This document shows, one piece after another, positions 43,470 through 51,218 of a DNA stretch of 64,000 nt; within the stretch, counting starts at the first letter, position 1, and the number at the start of each line of letters is the position of its first letter. A model generated the notes under the pieces. That model was given only the letters and a program-made list of their open reading frames with translations. It was not told where the DNA came from and did not search any database. The translations under genes were made by a program, and so were the position numbers. Source of the stretch: Vogesella urethralis. GTDB taxonomy: Bacteria > Pseudomonadota > Gammaproteobacteria > Burkholderiales > Chromobacteriaceae. The stretch spans positions 1-64,000 of the forward strand of contig NZ_VMDW02000057.1 of assembly GCF_007644045.2 (NCBI RefSeq), given 5' to 3'.

Positions 43470-45149
43470 CTAATCGTCCAGCGCTACCGGCCCCTTGGGT
43501 ACGTCCAGCGCCTGCACCCGGGCTTTCAGCCGCGCCAGCATCAGCAGGCCTGGCAGCGCCGCAGCGGTGGAGAACAGGAAGAACGCCGGCCAGCCTATGC
43601 TTTCGGTCAGCACGCCGGACAGCGGCCCCACCCACACGCGGCCAACGGCGGCAAACGCCGACAGCAGCGCAAACTGGGTGGCGGTGAATTTCTGGTTGCA
43701 CAGCGCCATCAGGAAGGCCACGAAAGCGGCGGTGCCCATGCCGCTGGACAGGTTTTCCACTGCCACCGCGAACAGCAGCAGGTAGTCCACCTGGCTGCTG
43801 TCTTTCAGCGCCACGATCAACCAGTCGAAAGCCGGTAAGGTAAAGCTGCCCCACGCGCCCTTGCCCGACACCGCCACCAGCCAGAAGCCCAGGTTGGACA
43901 GCAGCTGCAGCACGCCGAACGCCATCAGCGAACGGTACAGGCCCAGACGCAGCATCAGCGCGCCACCGGCCAGCGCGCCGACGATGGTGAGCCAGATACC
44001 GATCACCTTGTTCACCACGCCGATCTCGGCCTGGGCAAAACCGGCCCCCTTCAGCAGAAAGGTGGTGGTCAGCGCGCCGGCAAAGGCGTCGCCCAGCTTG
44101 TACAGGATGATCAGCGCCAGGAAAGCGCCGGCGGCTTCCATGCTGAAATAGTTGCCCAGCGAGCGGTTCAGCGTATCGAAGCGCGCCTTCTGCGCCGCCC
44201 ACCACGCCAACGGCAGGGTGAAGGCCATGCCCAGCAGCAGCGACAGCAGGTCTACCCATTTCTTCTGGTTAGGGTTGCCTTTCTTGTCGCCCTTGTCCGT
44301 CGCAGGCTTGGCTACCTCGGCGGCCTTGGCAGCCACCGCGCTGGCGACCGGCGTCGCAGGCACAGGGTTGGCCGCAGGGCCTGCCGGCGCTTCGGCCACC
44401 GCCGGGTAGAACGGTGCCACCACACGTTCTGCCAGCGGCGCCGCCACGTGGGCGGTGCACTGGTAACCGATGACCACCGCCAGCAACACGGCGGCAAAGC
44501 CCTTCAGGTCGTTGCGCGCGTCGCTGACCGGCGCCACATTGTCCTTGGGTACCGGCGGTACAAACAGCAGCGAGATGACGGCGGCGGCCAGCATGATGGC
44601 GGCCATCACCTGATAAACGGTGCCCCAGCTCCAGCCGTTGCCGTTGAGCGGGTCGGCCCACACCATGGCGATACCGCCGGACAGCACCATGGCCAAACGG
44701 TAGCCAAACACGCCCAGCGACGACGCCAGGCCGCGCTCGGCCGGCTGCACCACGTCGGTACGGTAGGCGTCGATCACCACGTCTTGCGAGGCGGACAGAA
44801 AAGACAGCAGCACCGCCAGCAAGGCAAAACCCTGCACGTCGCGGGCCGGCTGCATGCCGGACATGGCCAGCAGCACGGCGGCCAAGCCCAGCTGGGTAAG
44901 CACCAGCCAGCCGCGACGGCGGCCCAGCCACGGCGGCTCGAAGCGGTCCATCAGCGGCGCCCACAAGAACTTAAAGGTATACGGCAAGCCCACCAGGCTC
45001 AGGAAGCCGATGGTGGCCACGTCGATGCCGTCCAGCGTCAGCCACGCCTGCATGGCGGTGCCGGACAGCGCCAGTGGCAAGCCGCTGGCAAAACCCAGCA
45101 CCCAGATCATCAGCATGCGCCACGCGCCCTGCTGCCGGATATCGCGCAT
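43470..45149 (-). CDS. ampG: AmpG-like muropeptide permease (MFS)
   Basis: The 559-residue protein matches AmpG permeases, which bring anhydro-muropeptides from the periplasm into the cytoplasm for cell wall recycling. Typical parts are GFASGLPLALSGTAMQAWL, LVGLPYTFKFLWAPLMDRF, QDVVIDAYRTDV, and in the second half GDAFAGALTTTFLLKGAGF and NLSSGMGTAAFVAFLMALCNQ. About 14 hydrophobic segments are visible. Between the two halves lies a Pro/Ala/Lys-rich insert (about 235-300, with NPNQKKW at the end), which is longer than usual. It neighbours alpha-2-macroglobulin and PBP1C, forming a cell-wall-related cluster, but is preceded by its own terminator. Confidence 0.92.
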   Translation of the reverse strand: MRDIRQQGAWRMLMIWVLGFASGLPLALSGTAMQAWLTLDGIDVATIGFLSLVGLPYTFKFLWAPLMDRFEPPWLGRRRGWLVLTQLGLAAVLLAMSGMQPARDVQGFALLAVLLSFLSASQDVVIDAYRTDVVQPAERGLASSLGVFGYRLAMVLSGGIAMVWADPLNGNGWSWGTVYQVMAAIMLAAAVISLLFVPPVPKDNVAPVSDARNDLKGFAAVLLAVVIGYQCTAHVAAPLAERVVAPFYPAVAEAPAGPAANPVPATPVASAVAAKAAEVAKPATDKGDKKGNPNQKKWVDLLSLLLGMAFTLPLAWWAAQKARFDTLNRSLGNYFSMEAAGAFLALIILYKLGDAFAGALTTTFLLKGAGFAQAEIGVVNKVIGIWLTIVGALAGGALMLRLGLYRSLMAFGVLQLLSNLGFWLVAVSGKGAWGSFTLPAFDWLIVALKDSSQVDYLLLFAVAVENLSSGMGTAAFVAFLMALCNQKFTATQFALLSAFAAVGRVWVGPLSGVLTESIGWPAFFLFSTAAALPGLLMLARLKARVQALDVPKGPVALDD

Positions 45150-45213
45150 CCGCGCCTCCCGTTTTTGTTGTTATCGATGAAAAATGGCGCCGAAGCGCCA
45201 TGTCGGTTGCTGC

Positions 45214-45813
45214 CTAGCCGCGCGTGACGCGGTAAAACGCCAGACTGCCACGCAGATTGGGCAGGAAGGTCACGCGGCGGCCGCCGGTCATCACCACCCG
45301 CTCCAGCACACGCAGACCGTTCTTGGCGCACAGTTCGTCAAAGTCGCCGAGCATACACCAGTGGATGTTGGGGGTGTTGTACCACTGGTAGGGCATGTCG
45401 TCGGACACCGGCATGCGGCCCTTGAGGATCTGCCAGCGGTTTTCCCAGTAACCGAAGTTGGGGAAGGTAACGATGGCTTCGCGGCCAACGCGCAGCATTT
45501 CCAGCAGAATCTGCTCGGTGTTGTGCATGGCCTGGATGGTTTGCGACAGCACCACGTGGTCGAAACGCTGGTCGGCAAACTCGGCCAGGCCGGCTTCCAG
45601 GTCGCCCTGGATGGCGTTGACGTTGGCCGCCACGCAGCGCACCACATTGTTGACGTCGAAATCCACACCATAGGCGGATACCTGCTTGTGGGCCTGCAGC
45701 CAGGCCAGCAGGTCGCCCTCGCCGCAGCCCAGGTCGAGCACGCGGCTGCCGGGGCTGACCCAGTCGGCGATCAGTTGCAGGTCGGGACGCAGGGCGGAAA
45801 CGGGCTGGCTCAT
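45214..45813 (-). CDS. metW: Methionine biosynthesis protein MetW
   Basis: The 199-residue protein has a class I methyltransferase-like fold: [17 protein letters not shown] is the nucleotide-binding motif I, followed by [17 protein letters not shown] and [17 protein letters not shown], the last typical of MetW. MetW forms a functional pair with MetX in Proteobacteria, enhancing homoserine acylation. It overlaps metX by four bases (ATGA), so translation is coupled. Confidence 0.95.
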   Translation of the reverse strand: MSQPVSALRPDLQLIADWVSPGSRVLDLGCGEGDLLAWLQAHKQVSAYGVDFDVNNVVRCVAANVNAIQGDLEAGLAEFADQRFDHVVLSQTIQAMHNTEQILLEMLRVGREAIVTFPNFGYWENRWQILKGRMPVSDDMPYQWYNTPNIHWCMLGDFDELCAKNGLRVLERVVMTGGRRVTFLPNLRGSLAFYRVTRG

Positions 45814-46952
45814 GCGGCAACCTCCACGGCAACGCGCTGCAGGTAGGCACGCATCAGGTTCATATACGGTTCGTCGGTCATCAGGAAGGCATCGTGGCCG
45901 TGTACGGATTCGATTTCGGCGTAGGCCACGCGCTTGCCGGCGGCGATCAGCGCCTTCACCGTCTCGCGCGAGCGTTCAGGCGAGAAGCGCCAGTCGCTGG
46001 TAAAGCTGGCCACCAGGAAGTTGGCGGTGGCGCGCTGCAAGGCGGCCACCAGGTCGCCGCCGTAATCCTTGGCCGGGTCGAAGTAGTCCAGCGCCTTGGT
46101 CATCAGCAGGTAGGTATTGGCGTCGAAGTAGTCGGAAAACTTGTCGCCCTGGTAGCGCAGGTAGCTCTCGATCTCGAACTCGACGTCGTAGCCGAACTTG
46201 TACTCGCCGGAGCGCAGCATGCGGCCGAATTTCTCGCCCATGCCGTCGTCGGACAGATAGGTGATGTGGCCCAGCATGCGCGCCAGGCGCAGGCCGCGGC
46301 GCGGGATGGTGCCCTGGGCGTAGAAGTCGCCGCCGCAGAAATCGGGGTCGGTGATGATGGCCTGGCGGGCCACGTCGTTGAAGGCGATGTTCTGCGCCGA
46401 CAGCTTGGGCGCCGAGGCGATCACCAGCGCGTTGGCCACGCGGTCGGGGTAGTTGATGCTCCACTGCAGCGCCTGCATGCCGCCCAGGCTGCCGCCGATC
46501 ACCGCCGCCCAGCGCTCCACGCCCAGACGGTCGGCCAGGCGCGCCTGCGCCGTGACCCAGTCGGGCACCGTTACCACTGGAAAGCGCGAGCCCCACGGCT
46601 GGCCGCTGGCCGGGTCGATGCTGGACGGGCCGGTACTGCCGTGGCAGCCGCCCAGGTTGTTGACGCCCACCACGAAAAAGCGGTTGGTATCGATGGGCTT
46701 GCCGGGGCCGATCATGTTGTCCCACCAGCCGGCAGCTTTATCGTCGTCGCGATAACGGCCGGCGACGTGATGGTGGCCGGACAGCGCGTGGCAGATCAGG
46801 ATGGCATTACTGCGCGCCGCGTTCAGCTCGCCATAGGTTTCAAACACCAGCTCGTAGCTGGGCAACACCGTACCGCCAGCGAGCGGCAGCGGTGTTTCGA
46901 ACAGCGCGCGCTGCGCGCTGACAATACCGACAGAGGATGCATTACTGGACAT
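45810..46952 (-). CDS. metX: Homoserine O-acyltransferase MetX
   Basis: MetX (380 residues) acylates homoserine in the first committed step of methionine synthesis. The alpha/beta hydrolase core has the nucleophile in [15 protein letters not shown], the oxyanion [11 protein letters not shown] region, and the catalytic histidine in [15 protein letters not shown]. Whether it uses succinyl-CoA or acetyl-CoA cannot be read with confidence; MetX paired with MetW is often succinyl-specific. The start [19 protein letters not shown] has a GAGA-type site. A TATAAT-like -10 box lies near 47054-47059 on the minus strand, without a clear -35. Confidence 0.94.
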   Translation of the reverse strand: MSSNASSVGIVSAQRALFETPLPLAGGTVLPSYELVFETYGELNAARSNAILICHALSGHHHVAGRYRDDDKAAGWWDNMIGPGKPIDTNRFFVVGVNNLGGCHGSTGPSSIDPASGQPWGSRFPVVTVPDWVTAQARLADRLGVERWAAVIGGSLGGMQALQWSINYPDRVANALVIASAPKLSAQNIAFNDVARQAIITDPDFCGGDFYAQGTIPRRGLRLARMLGHITYLSDDGMGEKFGRMLRSGEYKFGYDVEFEIESYLRYQGDKFSDYFDANTYLLMTKALDYFDPAKDYGGDLVAALQRATANFLVASFTSDWRFSPERSRETVKALIAAGKRVAYAEIESVHGHDAFLMTDEPYMNLMRAYLQRVAVEVAA

Positions 46953-47132
46953 GGTTGTCTCTTTGATAGTCGGCCAGGGGCGGGTAGCTTGGCTACAGGC
47001 GGCCTTTGCGGCTCTGCCACCCCTTGTTCAAGGCTTCTCCGGGCAATGCGTCGATTATATAGGCAACACCGGCTTGCGCACCTGTCCTGTCGCTGCCGAT
47101 AATCGTGGCCTTCCTTTTACGGACCGTTCCCG

Positions 47133-47312
47133 ATGATAGGCCGCCTGTTCCGCCTTGCCCTGCTGTGCCTGGTGCTAGTGATGGTGGTGCGCTGGCTGTT
47201 CAACCGCCGCCAGCGCGCCACGCTGCACGAGTTCGTGCATACGCTGGCCATTGCGCTGGTACTCAGCTCGGTACTGTTCTTTGTGCTGAACATGGCGGGC
47301 ATCCATTTGTAA
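47133..47312 (+). CDS. Small membrane protein, 59 residues
   Basis: The frame starts MIGRLFRLALLCLVLVMVV, has a polar loop (NRRQRATLHEF) and a second hydrophobic segment (LAIALVLSSVLFFVLNMAG), ending IHL. So it is a two-helix membrane protein with the loop probably inside. CCGTTCCCG separates ACGGA from the ATG. It lies between the divergent metX and msrP, 77 bases before msrP, on the same strand as msrP. I recognise no function. Conserved small membrane proteins of this size are common in the Neisseriales; its good hydrophobic pattern argues for reality. Confidence 0.6.
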   Translation: MIGRLFRLALLCLVLVMVVRWLFNRRQRATLHEFVHTLAIALVLSSVLFFVLNMAGIHL

Positions 47313-47388
47313 GAATCTTTTGCACGGGTAGCTGTCAGATCGCCCTCTCTGGCACGACTGACGTGCATGCCTACCCGGAGCCCGCCCC

Positions 47389-48297
47389 ATGCTGATTCGT
47401 CGCCCCCCCGATATTGCGCCGTCGGAGATTACCCCGCACAGCGTGTACCTCAACCGCCGCCAGTTCATGGCCGGCAGTGCCGGCTTGCTGCTGCCGGTGG
47501 CGTCCATCGCCGCCTTGCCGGCCAGCAAAAGCCCTTACTCCGCCAGCGACAAGCCCAATAGCCGGCAGGAGATCACCAGCTACAACAACTTTTACGAGTT
47601 CGGCACCGGCAAGGACGAACCGGCGCTGTACGCCGGCCGGCTGAAGACGCGACCGTGGTCGGTGGCCGTGGGCGGCGAAGCGGCCAAGCCGCGCAGTTTC
47701 AGCATCGAGGAGCTGCTGAAGTTTCCGCTGGAAGAACGCATCTACCGCCTGCGCTGCGTCGAAGGCTGGAGCATGGTGATTCCGTGGGTGGGCTTTCCGC
47801 TGGCCAGCCTGCTGAAACAGGTGGATCCGACCAGCCGCGCCAAGTACGTAGCCTTCGAAACCGCGCTGCGCCCTGGCGAGATGCCCGGCGTGGCGCGCCG
47901 CGTGCTGGACTGGCCGTACCGCGAAGGCCTGCGCATCGACGAAGCCATGCACCCGCTCACCCTTCTGGCCGTGGGCCTGTACGGCGAGCTGCTGCCGGGC
48001 CAGAACGGCGCGCCGGTGCGGCTGGTGGTGCCGTGGAAGTACGGCTTCAAGAGCATCAAGTCGATCAGCCGCATCACACTGCTGGAAAAGCAGCCGCCCA
48101 CCAGCTGGAATATGGCTGCACCAAACGAGTACGGCTTCTATTCCAATGTGAACCCGGCGGTAGACCACCCGCGCTGGAGCCAGGCCAGCGAGCGCCGCAT
48201 CGGCGAGTTCCTGAAGCGCAAGACGCTGCCATTCAACGGTTACGCCGATCAGGTGGCCGGCCTGTACCGCGGCATGGACCTGGTGAAAAACTTCTGA
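47389..48297 (+). CDS. msrP: Periplasmic methionine sulfoxide reductase catalytic subunit MsrP
   Basis: MsrP (YedY, 302 residues) is a molybdopterin enzyme that repairs oxidised methionine in periplasmic proteins. The twin-arginine signal [15 protein letters not shown] is at residues 22-36, and the molybdenum-ligand cysteine is C123 in [11 protein letters not shown]. Later motifs ([32 protein letters not shown]) are typical. CGGAG precedes the ATG by about seven bases. It is the first gene of the msrPQ operon, overlapping msrQ by one base (TGATG). Confidence 0.96.
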   Translation: MLIRRPPDIAPSEITPHSVYLNRRQFMAGSAGLLLPVASIAALPASKSPYSASDKPNSRQEITSYNNFYEFGTGKDEPALYAGRLKTRPWSVAVGGEAAKPRSFSIEELLKFPLEERIYRLRCVEGWSMVIPWVGFPLASLLKQVDPTSRAKYVAFETALRPGEMPGVARRVLDWPYREGLRIDEAMHPLTLLAVGLYGELLPGQNGAPVRLVVPWKYGFKSIKSISRITLLEKQPPTSWNMAAPNEYGFYSNVNPAVDHPRWSQASERRIGEFLKRKTLPFNGYADQVAGLYRGMDLVKNF

Positions 48298-48346
48298 TGC
48301 GGCCAACCTTGCTCCACAACCCTTCGGCGGCCACGGTTGGCCGCAT
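48297..48346. repeat. Inverted pair of the repeat at the msrQ start
   Basis: ATGCGGCCAACC (48297-48308) and GGTTGGCCGCAT (48335-48346) are perfect 12-base inverted copies 26 bases apart, and the first includes the msrQ start codon. They can fold the beginning of the msrQ message into a hairpin. This is one of two close inverted pairs of the window-wide repeat. Confidence 0.85.
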
Positions 48347-48923
48347 CAAGGCGCTGCTGTTCGTGCTGTGCCTGCTGCCGCTGGCGGCCAGCCTGTGGCA
48401 AGCCTTGAGCGGCCAAGCGGTGAACCCGGTAGAAACGCTTACCCGCGACAGTGGTAGCTGGGCGTTGAACCTGCTGCTGGCCGGCCTCGCCATTACGCCG
48501 CTGCGTCGGCTGGGCGCGCCGGGCTGGCTGCTGCGCCTGCGCCGCATGCTGGGGCTGTACGCCTTTTTCTACGCCAGCGTCCACCTGCTGATCTACCTGT
48601 GGCTGGACCAGCTGTTCGACTGGGCCGCCATCGTGCAAGACATCATCAAGCGCCCGTTCATCACCGTGGGCATGGCGGCGTTTGCGTTGCTGCTGCCGCT
48701 AGCCATCACCTCTACCGACGGCTGGCTACGACGGCTGAAGCGGCGCTGGGGCCAGCTGCACCGGCTGGTCTACCCGCTGGCGCTGCTAGCTGTGCTGCAC
48801 TACCTGTGGCTGGTGAAGCGCGACCTGACCGAGCCGCTACTGTACGCCGCCGTACTGGCGGTGCTGCTGGGGATGCGGCTGTGGTGGCGCTTGCGGCCAA
48901 CCTCTGGGCCGCGGGTACAATAG
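48297..48923 (+). CDS. msrQ: Heme-binding membrane subunit MsrQ
   Basis: MsrQ (YedZ, 208 residues) is a b-type haem membrane protein that feeds electrons from quinones to MsrP. Six membrane helices and histidines in YASVHLLIYLWLDQL and GQLHRLVYPLALLAVLHYLW for haem binding are visible. The start [21 protein letters not shown] is fixed by the overlap TGATG with the msrP stop. The first 50 bases are covered by the inverted repeat pair, so the codons used there (CGGCCAACC, ACGGTTGGCCGC) are partly dictated by the motif. A third copy lies at the 3' end (48893). Confidence 0.93.
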   Translation: MRPTLLHNPSAATVGRIKALLFVLCLLPLAASLWQALSGQAVNPVETLTRDSGSWALNLLLAGLAITPLRRLGAPGWLLRLRRMLGLYAFFYASVHLLIYLWLDQLFDWAAIVQDIIKRPFITVGMAAFALLLPLAITSTDGWLRRLKRRWGQLHRLVYPLALLAVLHYLWLVKRDLTEPLLYAAVLAVLLGMRLWWRLRPTSGPRVQ

Positions 48924-48954
48924 CGCCCTGTCTTACCCTGCCCTATCGATAGCT

Positions 48955-49437
48955 ATGTCCAAGGAAAAAGCCCCGGTCACCCAGGCGGTGCGCATGCTGC
49001 GCGAACACCAGGTGGCCTATACCGAGCATCTGTACAAATACGAAGAAAAAGGCGGCACCCGCGTGTCGTCACGCGAGCTGGGCGTGGACGAGCATGCGGT
49101 GATCAAGACCCTGATCATGGAAGACGAGCAGCGCAAACCGCTGGTGGTGCTGATGCACGGCGACCGCGAAGTGGCCACCGGCATGCTGGCCAAGCAGATC
49201 GGCGCCAAGAAAATCACGCCGTGCGACCCGAAAACCGCCGACAAGCACAGCGGCTACCAGGTGGGCGGCACCAGCCCGTTCGGTACCAAGAGCAAGATGC
49301 CGGTGTACATGGAAGCCGGCATTGCCGAGCTGGCACGCATCTACATCAACGGCGGCAAGCGCGGCTTTCTGGTAGGCATGGCGCCGGCCGAGCTGCAGCG
49401 CGTGCTACAGCCGGTACTGGTGACGGCCAGCGCGTGA
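48955..49437 (+). CDS. ybaK: Cys-tRNA(Pro) deacylase YbaK/EbsC
   Basis: The 160-residue protein is of the YbaK type, which hydrolyses cysteine mischarged onto tRNA-Pro. Typical parts are TQAVRMLREHQVAYTEHLYKY, KTLIM with the conserved lysine, GDREVATGMLAKQIGAKK, DKHSGYQVGGTSPFGTK and YINGGKRGFLVGMAP. It follows msrQ by 31 bases and stands in convergence with the Bcr/CflA gene, with 7 bases between stops. Confidence 0.94.
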   Translation: MSKEKAPVTQAVRMLREHQVAYTEHLYKYEEKGGTRVSSRELGVDEHAVIKTLIMEDEQRKPLVVLMHGDREVATGMLAKQIGAKKITPCDPKTADKHSGYQVGGTSPFGTKSKMPVYMEAGIAELARIYINGGKRGFLVGMAPAELQRVLQPVLVTASA

Positions 49438-49444
49438 TAAGCGG

Positions 49445-50647
49445 CTACACCGGCCGCTGGATGCGGCGGCGATAGGCGCTGCGCAGCACAAAGCCGGCCA
49501 CCAGGAAGCCCAGCATGGTCAGCGCCAGGCTTTGCACGCTGCCCCACACCAGCGGTGAAATCACCCCGGCCAGCAGCGTGGAGAACATGGTCTGCACAAA
49601 GCCCTGCACCGACGACACCGTGCCGCGCAGGTGCGGGAACTGATCCATCAGCGTCAGCGTCATCGACGGCGCCGCCAGCGACATGCCGGTGGTGTACAGC
49701 GCCAGCGGCAGCACTGCCCACGGTACCGCCGGCGTGATCAGGAAGGCCTGCAGCAGGTTGGCCGCCGTGGCGGCAAACATCAGCGTGTAGCCGATATTGA
49801 CGATGGTGCGGGTGTCGCGCCGCCCGGCCAGCTTGCCGGACAAAAACGCGCCGAACATGATGCCGGACACGATGGGGCCGAACATCCACAGGAAGTCGTT
49901 ATGGCCCAGCCCCAGATGCTGCATGACAAACACTGGCGCCGACGGGATGTAGACAAAAAAGCCGGCAAAATTGCACGATACCGCCAGTGCCAGCAGCTGG
50001 AATTCGCGCTTGCGGCCAACCTCCAGGTAGTTGGCCAGCAACTGCCGCCAGGCAAACGGCGTACGTGCTGCCGGAGCGTGGGTTTCCGGCATCGCCCGCC
50101 AGCACACGGCAAACACCAGCAGCCCGAGCACAGCCAGAAACACGAAAATGGACCGCCAGCCCAGCGCGCCGAACAGCAAGCCGCCCACCAACGGGGCTAC
50201 CGCCGGCGACAGCGAAAACAGCATGGTGACCTGCGACATCATGCGCTGCGCATCATGACCGTGAAAGGTATCGCGGATGATGGCCCGCCCTACCACCAGC
50301 CCGGCACCACCACACAGCCCCTGCATGGCGCGGAACAGCAGCAGCGTGCCCAGATTGGGCGCCAGCGCACAACCGATCGAGGCCACGGCAAAGGTCAGCG
50401 TGGACAGCAAAATGACCGGCCGGCGGCCAACGGTGTCGGAAATGGCACCGTGCCACAGCATCATCAGCGCATAGCAGAACAGGTAGATCGACAGCGTTTG
50501 CTGCATTTCGATGGGAGAGGCGCCCAGCGACTGCCCCATATCGTGCATGGCGGGCAAGAAGGTATCGATAGAAAATGGCCCCAGCGAAGCCAGTGCGGCC
50601 AACAGCAGCGCCAATACGCCAAAGCGGCGGCCGGAAGAGTCTGTCAT
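49445..50647 (-). CDS. Bcr/CflA family multidrug efflux MFS transporter
   Basis: The 400-residue protein has 12 hydrophobic segments and the Bcr/CflA pattern: GPFSIDTFLPAM in the first helix, HGAISDTVGRRPVIL as the motif A loop, RAMQGLCGGAGLVVGRAIIRD for motif C-like helix 5, and a second-half GFVQTMFSTLLAG. Such proteins export bicyclomycin, sulfonamides or cysteine/peptides in E. coli; the substrate here is unknown. MTDSSGRRFGVL at 50647 is chosen; a longer frame upstream would add a hydrophilic extension with no binding site. It is divergent from the arsC-like gene, 70 bases apart. Confidence 0.9.
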   Translation of the reverse strand: MTDSSGRRFGVLALLLAALASLGPFSIDTFLPAMHDMGQSLGASPIEMQQTLSIYLFCYALMMLWHGAISDTVGRRPVILLSTLTFAVASIGCALAPNLGTLLLFRAMQGLCGGAGLVVGRAIIRDTFHGHDAQRMMSQVTMLFSLSPAVAPLVGGLLFGALGWRSIFVFLAVLGLLVFAVCWRAMPETHAPAARTPFAWRQLLANYLEVGRKREFQLLALAVSCNFAGFFVYIPSAPVFVMQHLGLGHNDFLWMFGPIVSGIMFGAFLSGKLAGRRDTRTIVNIGYTLMFAATAANLLQAFLITPAVPWAVLPLALYTTGMSLAAPSMTLTLMDQFPHLRGTVSSVQGFVQTMFSTLLAGVISPLVWGSVQSLALTMLGFLVAGFVLRSAYRRRIQRPV

Positions 50648-50717
50648 GAGAAAACTACTTTCTGAAACACGAAACTGCGATATAAAAGTGACACTCTCGC
50701 AGCCTACGGAAAGCATC

Positions 50718-51062
50718 ATGATTCGTTACTACCACAACCCGCGCTGCTCGAAATCCCGCGAAGGCCTGCAGCTGTTGCAACAGCACGGCGCCGAGCTGGA
50801 CGTGATCGAGTACCTGAAAACCCCGCCCACTGCCGACGAGCTGGCCGCCATCATCGCCTTGCTGGGCGGTGACCCGCGCAGCATGATGCGCAAGAAGGAA
50901 GAGGAATACACAGCCCTGCACCTGGACGATGTGACGCTGGAAGACAAGCACCTGATCCAGGCCATGCTGGCCCACCCCAAGCTGATCGAACGACCACTGG
51001 CCGTGACCGACGGCAAGGCAGCCATCGGCCGGCCGCCGGAAAACCTGCTGTCGCTATTATAG
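50718..51062 (+). CDS. arsC: ArsC-family (arsenate reductase/Spx-like) protein
   Basis: The 114-residue thioredoxin-fold protein has the ArsC motif NPRCSKSREGLQLLQ with the catalytic cysteine at residue 10, and KTPPTADELAAII then RPLAVTDGKAAIGRPPENLL, which carries the conserved arginine before P-x-AV. Glutaredoxin-dependent arsenate reductases have this pattern; Spx/MgsR-like or YffB-like homologues share it. No arsenite pump or ArsR regulator is nearby, so arsenate resistance is uncertain. The start ATG at 50718 is set by the family N-terminus MIRYYHNPRCSK. Confidence 0.9.
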   Translation: MIRYYHNPRCSKSREGLQLLQQHGAELDVIEYLKTPPTADELAAIIALLGGDPRSMMRKKEEEYTALHLDDVTLEDKHLIQAMLAHPKLIERPLAVTDGKAAIGRPPENLLSLL

Positions 51063-51159
51063 AGAAAGCAGGCCGCCCCACGCGGCGGCCACCAGCAGCC
51101 CGGCGTACCTGCCTGGTACGCCGCACGGCGTAAAACCCTGCCGCTTCAACAGGATAAAC

Positions 51160-51187
51160 AACAATCCCCGGCTAGCCGGGGATTGTT
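51160..51187. terminator. Terminator between arsC and mrcA
   Basis: AACAATCCCCGGC and GCCGGGGATTGTT form a perfect 13-base stem around TA. It can end both converging transcripts: TTCTTGC follows on the plus strand and TTATCC on the minus strand. Confidence 0.8.
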
Positions 51188-51218
51188 CTTGCTGACTGAT
51201 TTCTGTGTTTCCTGCCCG

